DNA of 64,000 nt. Source: Argentina anserina (lineage: Eukaryota > Streptophyta > Magnoliopsida > Rosales > Rosaceae). Below are positions 26,131 through 38,089 of the stretch, one piece after another (the first letter of the stretch is position 1; each line of letters starts with the position of its first letter). Below the pieces are notes generated by a model. The model was not told where the DNA came from. It saw nothing but the letters and a program-made list of their open reading frames with translations, and searched no databases. The translations under genes were made by a program, and so were the position numbers. Location: the NCBI RefSeq assembly GCF_933775445.1, contig NC_065874.1, forward strand, positions 10,373,001 to 10,437,000, given 5' to 3'.

Positions 26131-26528
26131 TAAAACTAATATTAGACTAAAAGATATGCATGCATGTACTAATATTGTAAATATGTTTTCAATTTGAAAA
26201 ACAAGTTCTCAATTTGATAAAAGTTTTCTAATTATGATATTTACATCTTTACCACTAAATTAAAATAATCACAATAAGTGTGATCCTAAATTGTAATTTA
26301 AATTCTAGTTAGTGTAACTTATTATTTGACAATACAAATTACATGGTTCTGAACAAATTTTCAGATCAACAATCCACGTGTTGTTAACATGATAAATTTT
26401 ATATACACATGACAATTTTTGATTGGGTAACCTATTAATTAATTCAACAAGTTTCCACTATATTAACTTATTAAAATAAAAAATAATAAAAAGTGAAGCT
26501 ATGTAATACATCCAAACCGTAGACAACA
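26131..26528. other. A/T-rich spacer
   Basis: About 400 bp of A/T-rich sequence between the tandem repeat and unit B. I see no gene. Confidence 0.5.
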
Positions 26529-26763
26529 TAAATTCAATTCAATAATTAAGCTGAAACGATATAATGCATGTCTGTGAACATCTTCACAATCCAGAATTCC
26601 ATTCAAAAAAAAAAACTTCACAATCTAAAATTACTATGCTATAAAAGAACTACATGTTCTTCTGTGAACATTCCATCCCTATATTTCAAAAAGAAATATT
26701 TTAAAATGGTTTCATGAACACATATATGCTGGTAATAAACTGAAGACAGTTTGCTAAGTTTCT

Positions 26764-29700
26764 CTAATTTCTGTTCTCCAAATAACTTGAATCAGGATTG
26801 ACCGGATAAAGATCATTAACAGATGAAGATGACGCAGTCCAAGGCCCTTCGGTTGACATAGTTTGCCTCTGACTATTCTCACTCTTGTTTTCTGCAAAAT
26901 TGGACTCAAAATGTTTCCTCATTTCATTGATCTCATCCTTCGACGCATTTGAATCCAAGACCAACTCTTGGACAGAAGCCTTGCCTTCAAGCATGCTCAC
27001 CACAGAAGACATAGTAGGCCTATCTGCTGAAATGACATTAGTGCAAAGAAAAGCTACATTGATTGTGTTCATCATTTCTTCTTTGTTAAAGTCTGAGCCC
27101 AACCTTGGATCAACTAGTTCCAGTATGTTCCCTTTCTCTTTTAGAACAAGTGCCTAAAAACAAGACCAGGATTTCAATCATTATATAGAACTGTAGGTAT
27201 ACCGCTACTTTGATTCAAAAACTAAATATTTAAAACTAAAGTGAACAAGGAAGAAAATAGAATCATCACATCAACCTACCCAATCAAGAAGAATAAAGCA
27301 TTCTCCCTTTGTGCGGTAAGTTGTATTGCTCCGCCCACTAACGATTTCCAATACAACAATTCCAAAACTATAAACATCGGCTTTATCAGTTAGATAACCG
27401 TGCATCGCATATTCAGGTGCCATATATCCACTGCAAAGACAGATAAATATATAAATTAACACATATATGAGAAAGAAGGAAAAAAAAAGCTATACCAAAA
27501 CCAGTACAATACAACTAAATATTATACATCTATTACTAAATGGGGAAAAATGCAGCAGCGATTAGTACGTGATAACAAAGCTATATGGGAAAAACCTTCA
27601 TTTTATTCCATCTTCCTCTTCCTATTTCTATAGATGGCTTGCAGTGAAAAGAGTGACCTAAGAACCTAACAAGTTAATACAACAGGACTTACTAAGTTCC
27701 AGCGATTCGGGTGCTTATGTGGGTATTATCCTCTTCATCAAGTTTGGCCAATCCAAAGTCAGATATCTTCGGGAATAGATTCTTATCAAGTAGCACATTA
27801 CTAGCTTTGATGTCTCGATGAACAATCTTCAACCTTGACTCCTCATGAAGGAAGGCCAAGCCTCTTGCAATGCCAACACAGATATTGTGCCTTGTTGGCC
27901 AATCTAACTTCAACTGACTTTTTTCCGGACCTTCAATATGTCAAAAAATAAAAAGTGAAAAATAATAGCTAGTTATCAGAAAGTTTCTTATATCCACTTG
28001 CAAGAACCAATAGAAGGTTTAAAGATGAACACTTTTGCTAGAAATATTTACCAAACAAAGCACGTGCAAGACTATTATTTTCCATGTACTCATAGACAAG
28101 CAACAAATGATTTCCTTCAATGCAGCATCCATATAGCTTGACAAGATGAGGGTGTTGTAAAGCAGAAATCATGCCAATCTCATTCAAAAATTCGCGATTC
28201 CCTTGCTTTGATTTGGCAGAAAGCTGTTTAACAGCTATTATGGTGCCATCTGATAAAACACCCTGCATTCATCAAACATAGTGAAAATCTCTCATACAAG
28301 TGAGCTCAGGGGCTGAAAATGAATAGAAATGATTGGTTCTCCTTTCTGAAAATTACCTTGTGGACAGGACCAAAACCACCTTCTCCAATCTTATTAGCTG
28401 GGTCAAATTCGTTTGTGGCGGCTTTGATTTGCCTCAAGGTAAATTTACTGGTTTGCAAGTCCACACCATCTAAATCTATGTAGAAAGCGAATTTATATTA
28501 GAAATAGTTGCCAAATTTTTAGAATGACATAGCACTATGAATTCAGACTGATTCCAGGCCTAAACATAACAAAGTGTAACCAAACTAATACTTTTGACAA
28601 TGTTCATGTAGAACATTATACTAAAGTCGGAAATCTAAACATGTACCAATTTAGAAGCATGCTCATTTGTTGGGTAATACTGAGGAAAATTATTACTAAC
28701 ATCTTGCGCAGCCTCAAGAATATGAAATTAATCGACACTTAAGACTATTTTAGTATCACGATCTAACTACAAATACCTTGTTCAAGAGTCCTTTCTCGTC
28801 TTAAAAAGCCTTTCCACCAAAGAGTACCAAAAATAAGTAGTATAATGAAGATTCCACTAGCCACAATTCCAATCACCACAACGACAGATATTCCACTTCC
28901 ACCTTCACCTCCTGTTGAGGCCTCTGGCGGGGGTTCAAATTCTGCCATAAGAAGAAGCTTTAGTATATCGTAAATGTTATTGATAGGAATTGAAATAATT
29001 CCTCATTCCCTCAATTTTCAGAGTTCAAGTGGTTTACATAACGGTAAAGTAAATTAGATACAGTTCTTTAATTGGCAAAAGAAAAGAACACAAGGCGAAC
29101 CTGTGGAATAGTGATTAATGGAACAGGATGCATGGATTATTTTTATCATGAAACTCTCAGTAATCTACAGCTAGTTGCAAGGACAACATCAGAGTTGATG
29201 AAATATTGAACTTACTAGGATCAACAGAAATAGCAGAGATAAGCGGACCATAGTTTCCTCTATGAGGGATGCCAGTGGTTCCTTTCCCAGCCCAAAGTAG
29301 ACGGATCTCCAAGGTATTACTAGTTACGTTAGCAGAAAATAATTTCACAACGGCGATACCAAACCCTCCTGCGTCACTAGCAATGTTAAAATCCTTCAGC
29401 ACTAGTGACCCCTGCAATATAATACGTAGTGCTATTAGCTGACAATTCATTTTACTAAGGCTCCTAAAGTCTTTACTGTACTTAATTGTATGTTAACATA
29501 GAATTTCTACATAACAAAGTCCAGACAATGATTTATCAATTAAAATCAAAGTAATGTTTGTTTTGACAACATCTGTTAAACATCATGCACTTTAGATGGT
29601 ATATGTGGAAATATGCAATACCTGTATATAAATATCAAATATACGCCTTCCCAAGCTGCTATATGTTTTGTCGTTGGTAAACATTATCTCGGCAAAATGG

Positions 29701-32700
29701 AGGTTCACTGTGTAAATTCCATTTCCCAGACAAAACCCATAATAAGTTAACGAAATAGGAGAAAGCCGTGCATTCAAATAAAGCTGAGGATTGGTTTTTA
29801 TGGAGAGTCTAGATGAATTAGTCCAGATATAGGTATCTGTAGGATTGTTATCGTCAGGGAAGTAACCAGTGTTGCTTGACGCCCAATTCGTACTGCTTCT
29901 GTAAAATGATGAAGGCCCAGATGTATCTGTATCATCTTCATACTTTGCCACCGTAGGCCTTGTGAAGTTTTCACTAAGAGTTACTTCTTTTGCGCCACAA
30001 TTGATGTGGAGAGAGTACGAAGCTGGGAAAGGAAAACAAAAGAAGGTTAGGAGCCATTGAGAATTGAAAATAGAGTTACAGGTCAGGACGGATGGAACCC
30101 AACTTACTTTTTGGACATTTTGTGATGTTCAAACATGAAACAGATCTGCAAACAGAGTAATGAATGATACAAAAATATCAGCAAGAGAACATGAATAGCC
30201 AACCAATAGATCCTTTAAAGTCCACGTAAAACTTTTGTGCAAGCTTTCAGAATACTGCAAACTTACGATGTATTGCCCCCTGAAGAGCTGGCAAATAAGT
30301 TCCTGTAGTAAAACATATATTCATAAGCTTGCTTTACAAAACATAAAGAATATATAATGCTTAGCATAGATTGATATTCTTACAAGCCTCCTCGTGGTTC
30401 ACAACTAGCCCCGGACTTAGTAGTAAAGTTGTTATATGAAAGATCACTGCAGAAAAACGCTCATGTAAATTTCTGTTTTCAAACTAAATTAAGGAAGAGT
30501 ATGATGAGCATTTGCTATTATAGCTTTTCATGAAGTGAATTTACATGTAGTCTCCTCTCAGCCATTCAGGCGCGGATCCAGTGAGCATATTTCCAGTAAA
30601 GAACCTGAGCATAATAAATGCAAAAAGAAGTATATAATGTAGTGTTAATCATAATGAAGAATTTCACGAATAAGATGTTCTAAAATATTTGACAAATTCT
30701 GATTGCCTTAGATCAATAATTTCATTTCAGATCCAAGATGTATAATTGCACCAACAATCACAACAAATATTATGTCAAGTAAAATGTGCCTCCATAAAGT
30801 TTATGAACTTTTCCAAATGCCTTGACGATTCACCATAAAATTTGGAATTCAAATATCCAATGAAATACAACTTGCAGCATCGTGCATGAGAAATTATTTT
30901 ATCTTTTTTGTTAGCATAGGTTATGTGATTAATTAATAAGAGGAATGTCCGAAAAAATATGTTTTGTGTAGGAGTCTCATATCCTGTAATGCTTGCATTG
31001 ATATAGGAACTAGGTTCCACTTATGCACATTTATTATCAAATTCTTGCTTCATCAAACATATTACCCACAAATTATCTCTCATTTTACTCAGACACACTC
31101 CATCAGATCCTACTATCTGACAACTATTACACCCCAAAACCTAAAGCTAACGTTTGTGAGCATGTGGAGAGCAGGAAAAATAATATTAATGATGGAGACC
31201 TCACTAGACTCCTTAATTGTAAATCCCTAGTAATCAGTAAGACAACCAGGATCTGGTATTCATTGCTTACATGTAATCTGCATTTGCTAGACCAGAAAAG
31301 CTGCTTGGAATTTCTCCGGTTAGCTTGTTAAAGCTGAGGTCTCTGTAAAGATTCCATTTAAAGAAAATGTAAACATGATCCTTGTTTTCAGTATAGTAGC
31401 ATGTATAATAAGACAATTTAAAGAAGAATGAAAAGAACATGAAAAAAAAAAGACATTGTACTAACAAAAATTTTAAAGTCTTTATAGTCCCAAGATATTC
31501 TGGTAGCTGTCCGGTAATATTGCAATTCCGCAACATCCTGTAACAGAAATACTTAAAACTTGAGCTTCAAAGCCATATAGTTTAGCCAGATATGTGTGCC
31601 ATATGAAAGTATGTAACTCACAGTGTCTTCAGTTTAACCAAATTCTTAAGTGAAGGAAATGATGACTCAGGTCCATTCAAGTCAGTAATTCTCCTGCAGT
31701 AACATTTGTCCATGGAAGTAAATTATTTACATAATCCTAGTCTATTCCATTCTACAAAACAGCAAGTTTTAACTAAAGTACTAACATGTCAGTTAATTTT
31801 GTCAAAAGAGAAATGCCGGAAGGAATTGGCCCTGTCAAGCCACTAGCCTGAATTGCGCTGTTTCACAAGACAGTGAAAATTAGTGATTATATGAAATATG
31901 ACATTCAAGCAAAAGTAAACCATGATTAACATAAGACGTACTCACAGTTTGTTGAGATCTGTCCAGTTCTGAATAAAATTAGGTATCTTTCCTGAAAAGG
32001 AATTGTCACTGATCCGACTGCATAACAAAGGGAAAAATAAAAATAATTCAACTATTCCCTGTGAAGAGAATATGAGATACATAATTACTACACTGGGTGC
32101 TTACGACACCATAGATTAAAGAACAAAAGAAAAGCTTACAAGTCCTGTAGCATACTAAGTCCTGCAAATGTTTCCGGCAACTCCCCAGTAAAGTTGTTTG
32201 AGGAAAGAAACCTACCAATACACGTTAAAATAAATATTAATTCCAAATGAATATCAAGCATGCACCCGTAAATGAGCATGTGCCTAGGGAACAACCCTAC
32301 CAGAACAAACAAAAGTCATTTACGATGGCTGAAAGTTCTTATGGGATGGAGTCTTACATTCTTTCTATGTTGGGCAAATTCCCGAGCTTCACGGGAAGAA
32401 CTCCAGATAAGCTATTGATTTCAAGGTCCCTGCATAAACATATGTTAATTTATTCACAAGAAAGTTCACACATCAAGTAAGAAGAAAATGACACAGATGT
32501 TGTTATCAAGACTCACAAACTTTTGAGGGTTGTGATGTTTGCAAGCTCAACAGGTAGAGAACCTGTCAAACGGTTTCCGAGAAGGGAACTGCAGCAATTC
32601 TTAAATGTTAGAAGCATAATAGTAAACTAGATAAATAACATCTAAACATAGAAGGCAAAAAACTCTATATATAAGATTCAAATATATATCATCTGAATGG

Positions 32701-35700
32701 TGTGTCATGGAACATCAAGATGTACAAACATGTCATAGATTCTTTGGTTAAGAAAGAAATTGAACACTGAAGAGGCCAACTAACCATTAAGATTTAGAAC
32801 AATATATATGAGCATGAAATGAAATGATGAGTAATTCATATGCACAGTTGTATACAGAGGGAGAAAAGAAGTACATGTTAACCAGTGGCAGGACACCCCA
32901 GTCTGGAGGGATCGTACCATTCAGGTAGTTGCGGGTGAGGTCACTGAAGGCGAAAGAAAGAAATAATGAGTCATTGCCTCATTCCAAACTTAAATCCAGA
33001 AATAAATGAGTTCATTAAATCAATCTGACTTAAACTTGCACTGGTGACAGTGCGTATGCATACATTTCTTGTAGATAGGGTAGCCTGCTAAACTCTGGCG
33101 GGAGTTTTCCAGGCAAGTTCTGAGCTTTCAAAACTCTGCAGTTGATAAAAAAAAACAGTGTGATATTATATATCTCAATCCCTTTATAACAAAGATTACC
33201 GACACAGTTAAACTGTGTGTCTACAAGGAAACACAACCACTGAACTAAGACCAAAACAAATAAAACACTCATGAGTCACCAATCCAGTACGAACATAGCA
33301 ACAAAGACAATCCAGCATAAACCTTAGTATACTGTTGTATTATTGAGGCATCTTTGTAAATGCACCAGTCCATTCATTCTCTGCAGAGCAAATGTGTCGT
33401 TTTCCTGGTGTTTTTTTCTTTTTTTCTCTGGGGAATTTCATCGAACAGCTTGCATGCAATTGAGAAAACTAGAGACAATGCGTTAGGAGGGCAACCAACA
33501 CAAGTAATTAGGACTAAGAACCAAAAACATAGACATCAATGTCTGTAAATACTATAGCCACCGGAGGGAAATCAGTACGAACTAACCTGATCGTGGTGAG
33601 CAAATTTCTCTACCACGCCCCCACTAGAGCTAAACCATCACAATGTTCTAAGTAAATCATTATACCACTTACCAATAGGAGGCCTTTATATTAAATCGTT
33701 ACTACATCGACGACTCAGTTTAGAACAGTCGTACTACATTTGTGCATTAACACATTGTAGAATTCTCACGACACTTGGCTCCTCCTAGATGGCATATAAA
33801 TGAGTTTTTATTTATATAATATGCATCGTTAATAGGTACTTTGAAACCTTTGAATAATGTCAGAACTAGAATAAATTATTATTTTAACAAGATTATATAT
33901 CATAAATAAATAAAATTATTATTTTATATAGAATTTTATTGTAATCGATAATAATCGTTTAGTTTGACTACTATGTTTATTTTTAACTAGAATTCTATAT
34001 TTATTCATATTATAAATTTGATATAATTTCATGCCTAAAAGTAATTTTAAAATAGTTAGTTTAAATAATTACTTGCCTTAATTTATATGATGAAATTTAT
34101 TTACTATTTGTTTTAAATATTTGATCAATTATTAATCATTTTAATTGAGCAAACCCTAGCTTCATCTAGGCTCCATTCAGGTGACAATCTTGCTTGCTAT
34201 CCTTGATTCTTCTCTTTTTTTCTCTTTCTTCGTGGCTAATCTTGATGTTGTCACTCAAAAATTTACCCAACAACTTGTTATCGCGAGTCAAGAGGTGTTT
34301 GCATCTGAAATATCCAAGACGATGATGATGGCGCCTTGGATTTTGGCCAAGTCTTCCTTCTGACACGGCCTCTTGCCCTAAAGAAATTTTGTCCCATGGA
34401 CCTCCAATCTCACTTTAAGAGGATTTGGACTTTAAAAATTTCATTTCAAGTTCAAGCCCACCCTCTTGGTCATTTTCTTTTTGCCGTCAACCATAACAAA
34501 GACACCATCAGAGTCATTACTGGAAGAGCATGGTATTATGCCATAGTGTCAGTTGTCTTCCAGGAGTATAATGAAGTCACCGATATTCTTTCCATCCCAA
34601 TGGATCACCTCTTCTTTTGGGATCAAGTCCTCGCCTATATCTATGTAGGTGTACCTCCAGCCCCTAGCTCCAAGGAAAAGAAGCAGATCTGAGGCTCGGG
34701 CCTCCATTTGTTGCTCTTGTTTTCCCATTTTGTTTTGTTTTGTTTTGTTTTCTTTGAACTCTAGTTTTTTGTTTTTTTCTTTTTGCTTGGTATGATCCTT
34801 GTTTTTCCCATGTTGATCATGGAGTTTCCTAATTCATGGTGCTTATTGCTTAGATAGGTGGGCGGGATATGTGTCATTTGTTTTTTTTTGCCATGAATCC
34901 TTGTTTACCCAGAAAATGTCGTAGTGGGTGGCGTGTAGAGGTCTTCCCTTGGCTATGTTTGCGATCTGAATGAAAGTATTCATCATCTTTAAAAAAAAAT
35001 CCTTTTAACTTATTTTTTTAATTTTTTTAAAATTAATTATTACTTTATATATTCTATAGGACTTAAAGAGATTTAAAATATATATATTATTTTATACAAT
35101 GATCCCGAGTCGGGACCGGAGAAAATTATTATTTAATCAAGATTATTAATTTATCGAACATTTATTTATCGAGGTTCAACTGTATTTATCAATATTAACT
35201 AAGTCTATTAAATACAACTATTTCACGTTACCTTCTTATCCGACAATTTCACTAAAAAAGGCTTGAGGTAGCCTCACTAGCTATTTATTCAAATAATAAA
35301 TCACATAATCCGTTACGAAAACATCTATGGTGTGTTTGGATGAGGGAAAGAAAGAGAGAATTTAATTGAAAAGGAGGGTTTTATAATTCCAAAAGATAAT
35401 TCTTTCATTTGACAACTATAAATTGGAAATTTTAGAATTTTGTGGAAAATAAAAAAAGGAATTCGCTATTCAAATTCTCCATTTGAATTCCTCACAAAAT
35501 AAGTGTTATTTGCAAATTCCTTTTTAGTGATCAATTACATTTCCAAAACGATACTCTTTTAATATTTCAGCTCTTTAATTAGTTTCAAACTTTCTTAATC
35601 TAGTACACATTTCAAATCTCACTTGAATTTGCATTTGACGGATTTCAGATTAATGAATTTTAAGATGCTATCATTTATAAACTCCATAGAATTTAAAATT

Positions 35701-37132
35701 TCCTCATCCAAACACACAACTAGTCTCTAAGTTCAGCATCCTTGTAGTCTTGCATCATTTTGTAGTTGAAGCAAAGACATTCTTTCTTATTTTTATCTTG
35801 TTTCTTTTAACACAAGTACCAACAACAAAAAACACAAGTACCCACATATCACAAAGGTTCAAAGAGTGAGATAGTGAAAAAGACATGACAATTAGCTTGG
35901 ACCACATATAGCCTAGTAAACTTGAGGAGTTAAAGATCTTTCGACGATTTGGATGAGAAGGACATTGTGTAAGACATAATCAAAAGAACCAATAGACGTG
36001 TGATTCTCAAAAGCCAAAACCCAATTCGCATTAGATCAACTTATCTAATGTACAAATTCAAGAGTCTCCATACAGCTCATGCATCTTTGTCTGTTCCGGT
36101 CAATGTTACAGTACAGAGTCAACGTTTCTGTTTTCAACATCCTACAAGTACATGAACAAGACCTCGAAGATCTTATCTTATTAGGCAGGGATCCTTCTAA
36201 CCCTTTCACATCGACCACTTTTGATTTTATCTTTAACCTAATTCGTCATGAAATGGTTTCACTAAACGTTGGTCTTAAATCATTTCCGTAAAAGGATCAA
36301 GAAATAAGAAAACAAATTTATTACAAAAACTCGTAGTGTGGCTGTGTGGGTAATCAGCAGATGTGTAAGATAAAATGACAGAAAACAACATACAGGTATA
36401 CATACAAAACCAAAGAAAAAAAAATCAACAACTCCAACCTCACAAATAACACAGTAAGAGGGAAATTGCAGCAAGTTTAGTATTTGACACACAAAGTCAT
36501 GATACATGGAAGTATTATTTGTCATAAGCGTATCGTCTAAAGAATACGTAGTCTCTTCTTTTACGAATTTATAATCAATGCATAACGCAACTTCTCCGAA
36601 TTGGTGAAAAAATGGCCACCCCTACTTTCTAAGACTTTGTAGATATTGATATCTAAGAAAATATCATTGGATTCACCTCAAAAGAAAAGTATGTAAGATG
36701 TATATGTAGTTGCTCAAGGTAAGTGATACATACATGCTAGTGACGTGGCAGACAGTGGAATTGGGAACTAAGGTACAATTGCAGGTTACGGCATCTTCAG
36801 ATCCTTCATTCGGGTTCAGATTAGCCCACCCGTAAACTTGGCCACAGGGATCAGCACTGAAATTCCAGTTCGTCTTCCCCAGAGTCTTTGCTATGTCCTT
36901 TAAGGCTTGAACTACGCATAAACAAAATCCACGCAACCTTTTACATGCTATGACTATATATGTATACTCCACCTGTATGTAATTATTTCATAAACGTAAA
37001 TAAATTGGTTAGTCAGCTACCTTCATCGTCTGGTAATTGAGTGGCTCCGAAAGCAAGAGTTGCAGAGCAAACTAGCAGGAGAGGCAGAACAAGAAGAATA
37101 TTGGTGAAGAAGAAAGTGCAACTCATTTTCAT
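26764..37132 (-). CDS. LRR-VIII-2 receptor-like kinase with malectin domain, RLK3
   Basis: Complete gene of 24 exons whose lengths equal those of RLK2 one by one; predicted product 1024 residues. Exons: 37132-37021, 36911-36734, 33135-33064, 32943-32875, 32588-32517, 32429-32358, 32211-32140, 32017-31946, 31857-31786, 31693-31622, 31537-31466, 31342-31271, 30604-30545, 30446-30384, 30302-30267, 30145-30108, 30022-29622, 29411-29216, 28941-28777, 28475-28357, 28262-28052, 27930-27693, 27430-27280 and 27153-26764. Order: signal peptide, LRRs, malectin, membrane helix ([19 protein letters not shown]), kinase with [15 protein letters not shown] and SDFGLAKL. Intron 2 is about 3.6 kb because of inserted transposable sequence, yet its splice sites are intact. 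The malectin exons differ from RLK2 far more than the kinase exons do. The role is inferred from the family. Confidence 0.94.
34140..34995 (+). pseudogene. LINE-like remnant with DUF4283-type sequence, in intron 2 of RLK3
   Basis: A plus-strand open frame ending at 34692 reads like the DUF4283 domain found in plant LINE ORF1 and zinc-knuckle proteins: a hydrophobic [20 protein letters not shown] stretch, then [14 protein letters not shown] and [12 protein letters not shown]. It is followed by a GC-poor tail ending 'gaatgaaagtattcatcatc' and an A-run (34989-34997), a typical LINE 3' end. No reverse transcriptase is present, so it is heavily truncated. It lies opposite to the host gene. No clear target-site duplication was found. 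A captured host gene fragment is the alternative. Confidence 0.55.
35328..35719. mobile_element. Tourist-like MITE in intron 2 of RLK3
   Basis: Terminal inverted repeats GTGTGTTTGGATGAGG (35330-35345) and its exact complement (35702-35717) enclose about 390 bp with no coding potential. CTA flanks both ends (35325-35327 and 35720-35722), fitting a 3 bp target-site duplication. Length and termini fit the Tourist/Harbinger type. Confidence 0.78.
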
Positions 37133-37390
37133 GATTATGGTGAAAAAATTTCACATTTGAAGGGCTTGATCGATCTCGGTGAGTTGATCAGAGAAAGAAA
37201 GGGAAAAATGTTGAGAGCTAATTGGAAATGTAGAACGAGTTGGAATTAACAGCTACTGAGCTTCTCTTTAGAAAGAGGAAACTAATGAGAGGGAAAGGGA
37301 GAGGAGTAAACTTGACCTCGATCGAATGACGCAATCAATTAAAAGAAAAGTCCGCGGACAATATACTGCGTATATATCTTACTTGTCCTT

Positions 37391-37516
37391 TAAAGAAGAA
37401 CTATTATTAAATCACAACATGTTCGACTATTATTCTCTCAACTTGCTTATTTAAATATAATTAAGTTGGGAGAATAATAGTTAACATGTCGTGATTTATT
37501 AAGTGTTCTTCTTTAA
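37391..37516. repeat. Long hairpin upstream of RLK3
   Basis: The arm 37391-37442 and the arm 37465-37516 are inverted copies over about 52 bp at roughly 90 percent identity with a loop of about 22 bp. Unit A has only the left-arm equivalent (about 18575-18628). It is about 260 bp upstream of the RLK3 start codon. Confidence 0.8.
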
Positions 37517-37771
37517 TAAGTAAAAAATATATATATAGTTTCTTTTAGAGCGGAGCGCCGTTTTAGAATTAAAGTACGGATGTCTTTATTTGACTAGTTT
37601 TTTGGTTATTTTTTTACATTTTCACCATTCAGTAGTTAGATATGTATATATAGATTATCCATACAAAATTTCATTCTATTTGGTGACAGTTTGAGCTTTT
37701 TCACAATTATGATTTACAAGAACGGTTCTAGTTTAACAGATTCTGTTGGTTCATAGATTTAATAGTGTTTC

Positions 37772-37905
37772 GATATGTGCCAACCACTCTTCATTTGCCC
37801 GTTTTGTGTCCACCATTCTAAGGTTAGATAATAATTAGACACATGTCATGAGGTTAGAAGGTTGGGCACATAAATGGTGGTTAGTAAATTTGTTTTCTGA
37901 TATGA
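37772..37905. mobile_element. Diverged foldback MITE related to the RLK2 intron element
   Basis: The left part 'ccaaccactcttcatttgcc' and the internal 'ttagataataatt' resemble the element at 11767-11946; the right end, read on the other strand, gives CAAATTTACTAACCACC. One terminal repeat is eroded. Confidence 0.55.
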
Positions 37906-37922
37906 ACACTTCATAATGAAAT

Positions 37923-38089
37923 GAAGCAAATTTGTCGCCCACCGCCCACCCCATGCCCACCTTATGCCCACCACCATAAGTAAATGTTAAGTGCTCATTT
38001 TCTTAACAAATTTATAACTCCACTTGACATTTACTTAAGATAATAGGCATATAGTTGATATAATAAGAGTGAGCGACAAATTTATTTCC
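37923..38089. mobile_element. Foldback MITE, same family, upstream of RLK3
   Basis: The ends GAAGCAAATTTGTCGCCCAC and, on the other strand, GGAAATAAATTTGTCGCTCAC form inverted repeats. It is flanked by TAATGAAAT (37914-37922) and TAATAAAAC (38091-38099), an imperfect 9 bp duplication. The matching place in unit A (near 20231, 'gtaatgaaac') is empty. Confidence 0.7.
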
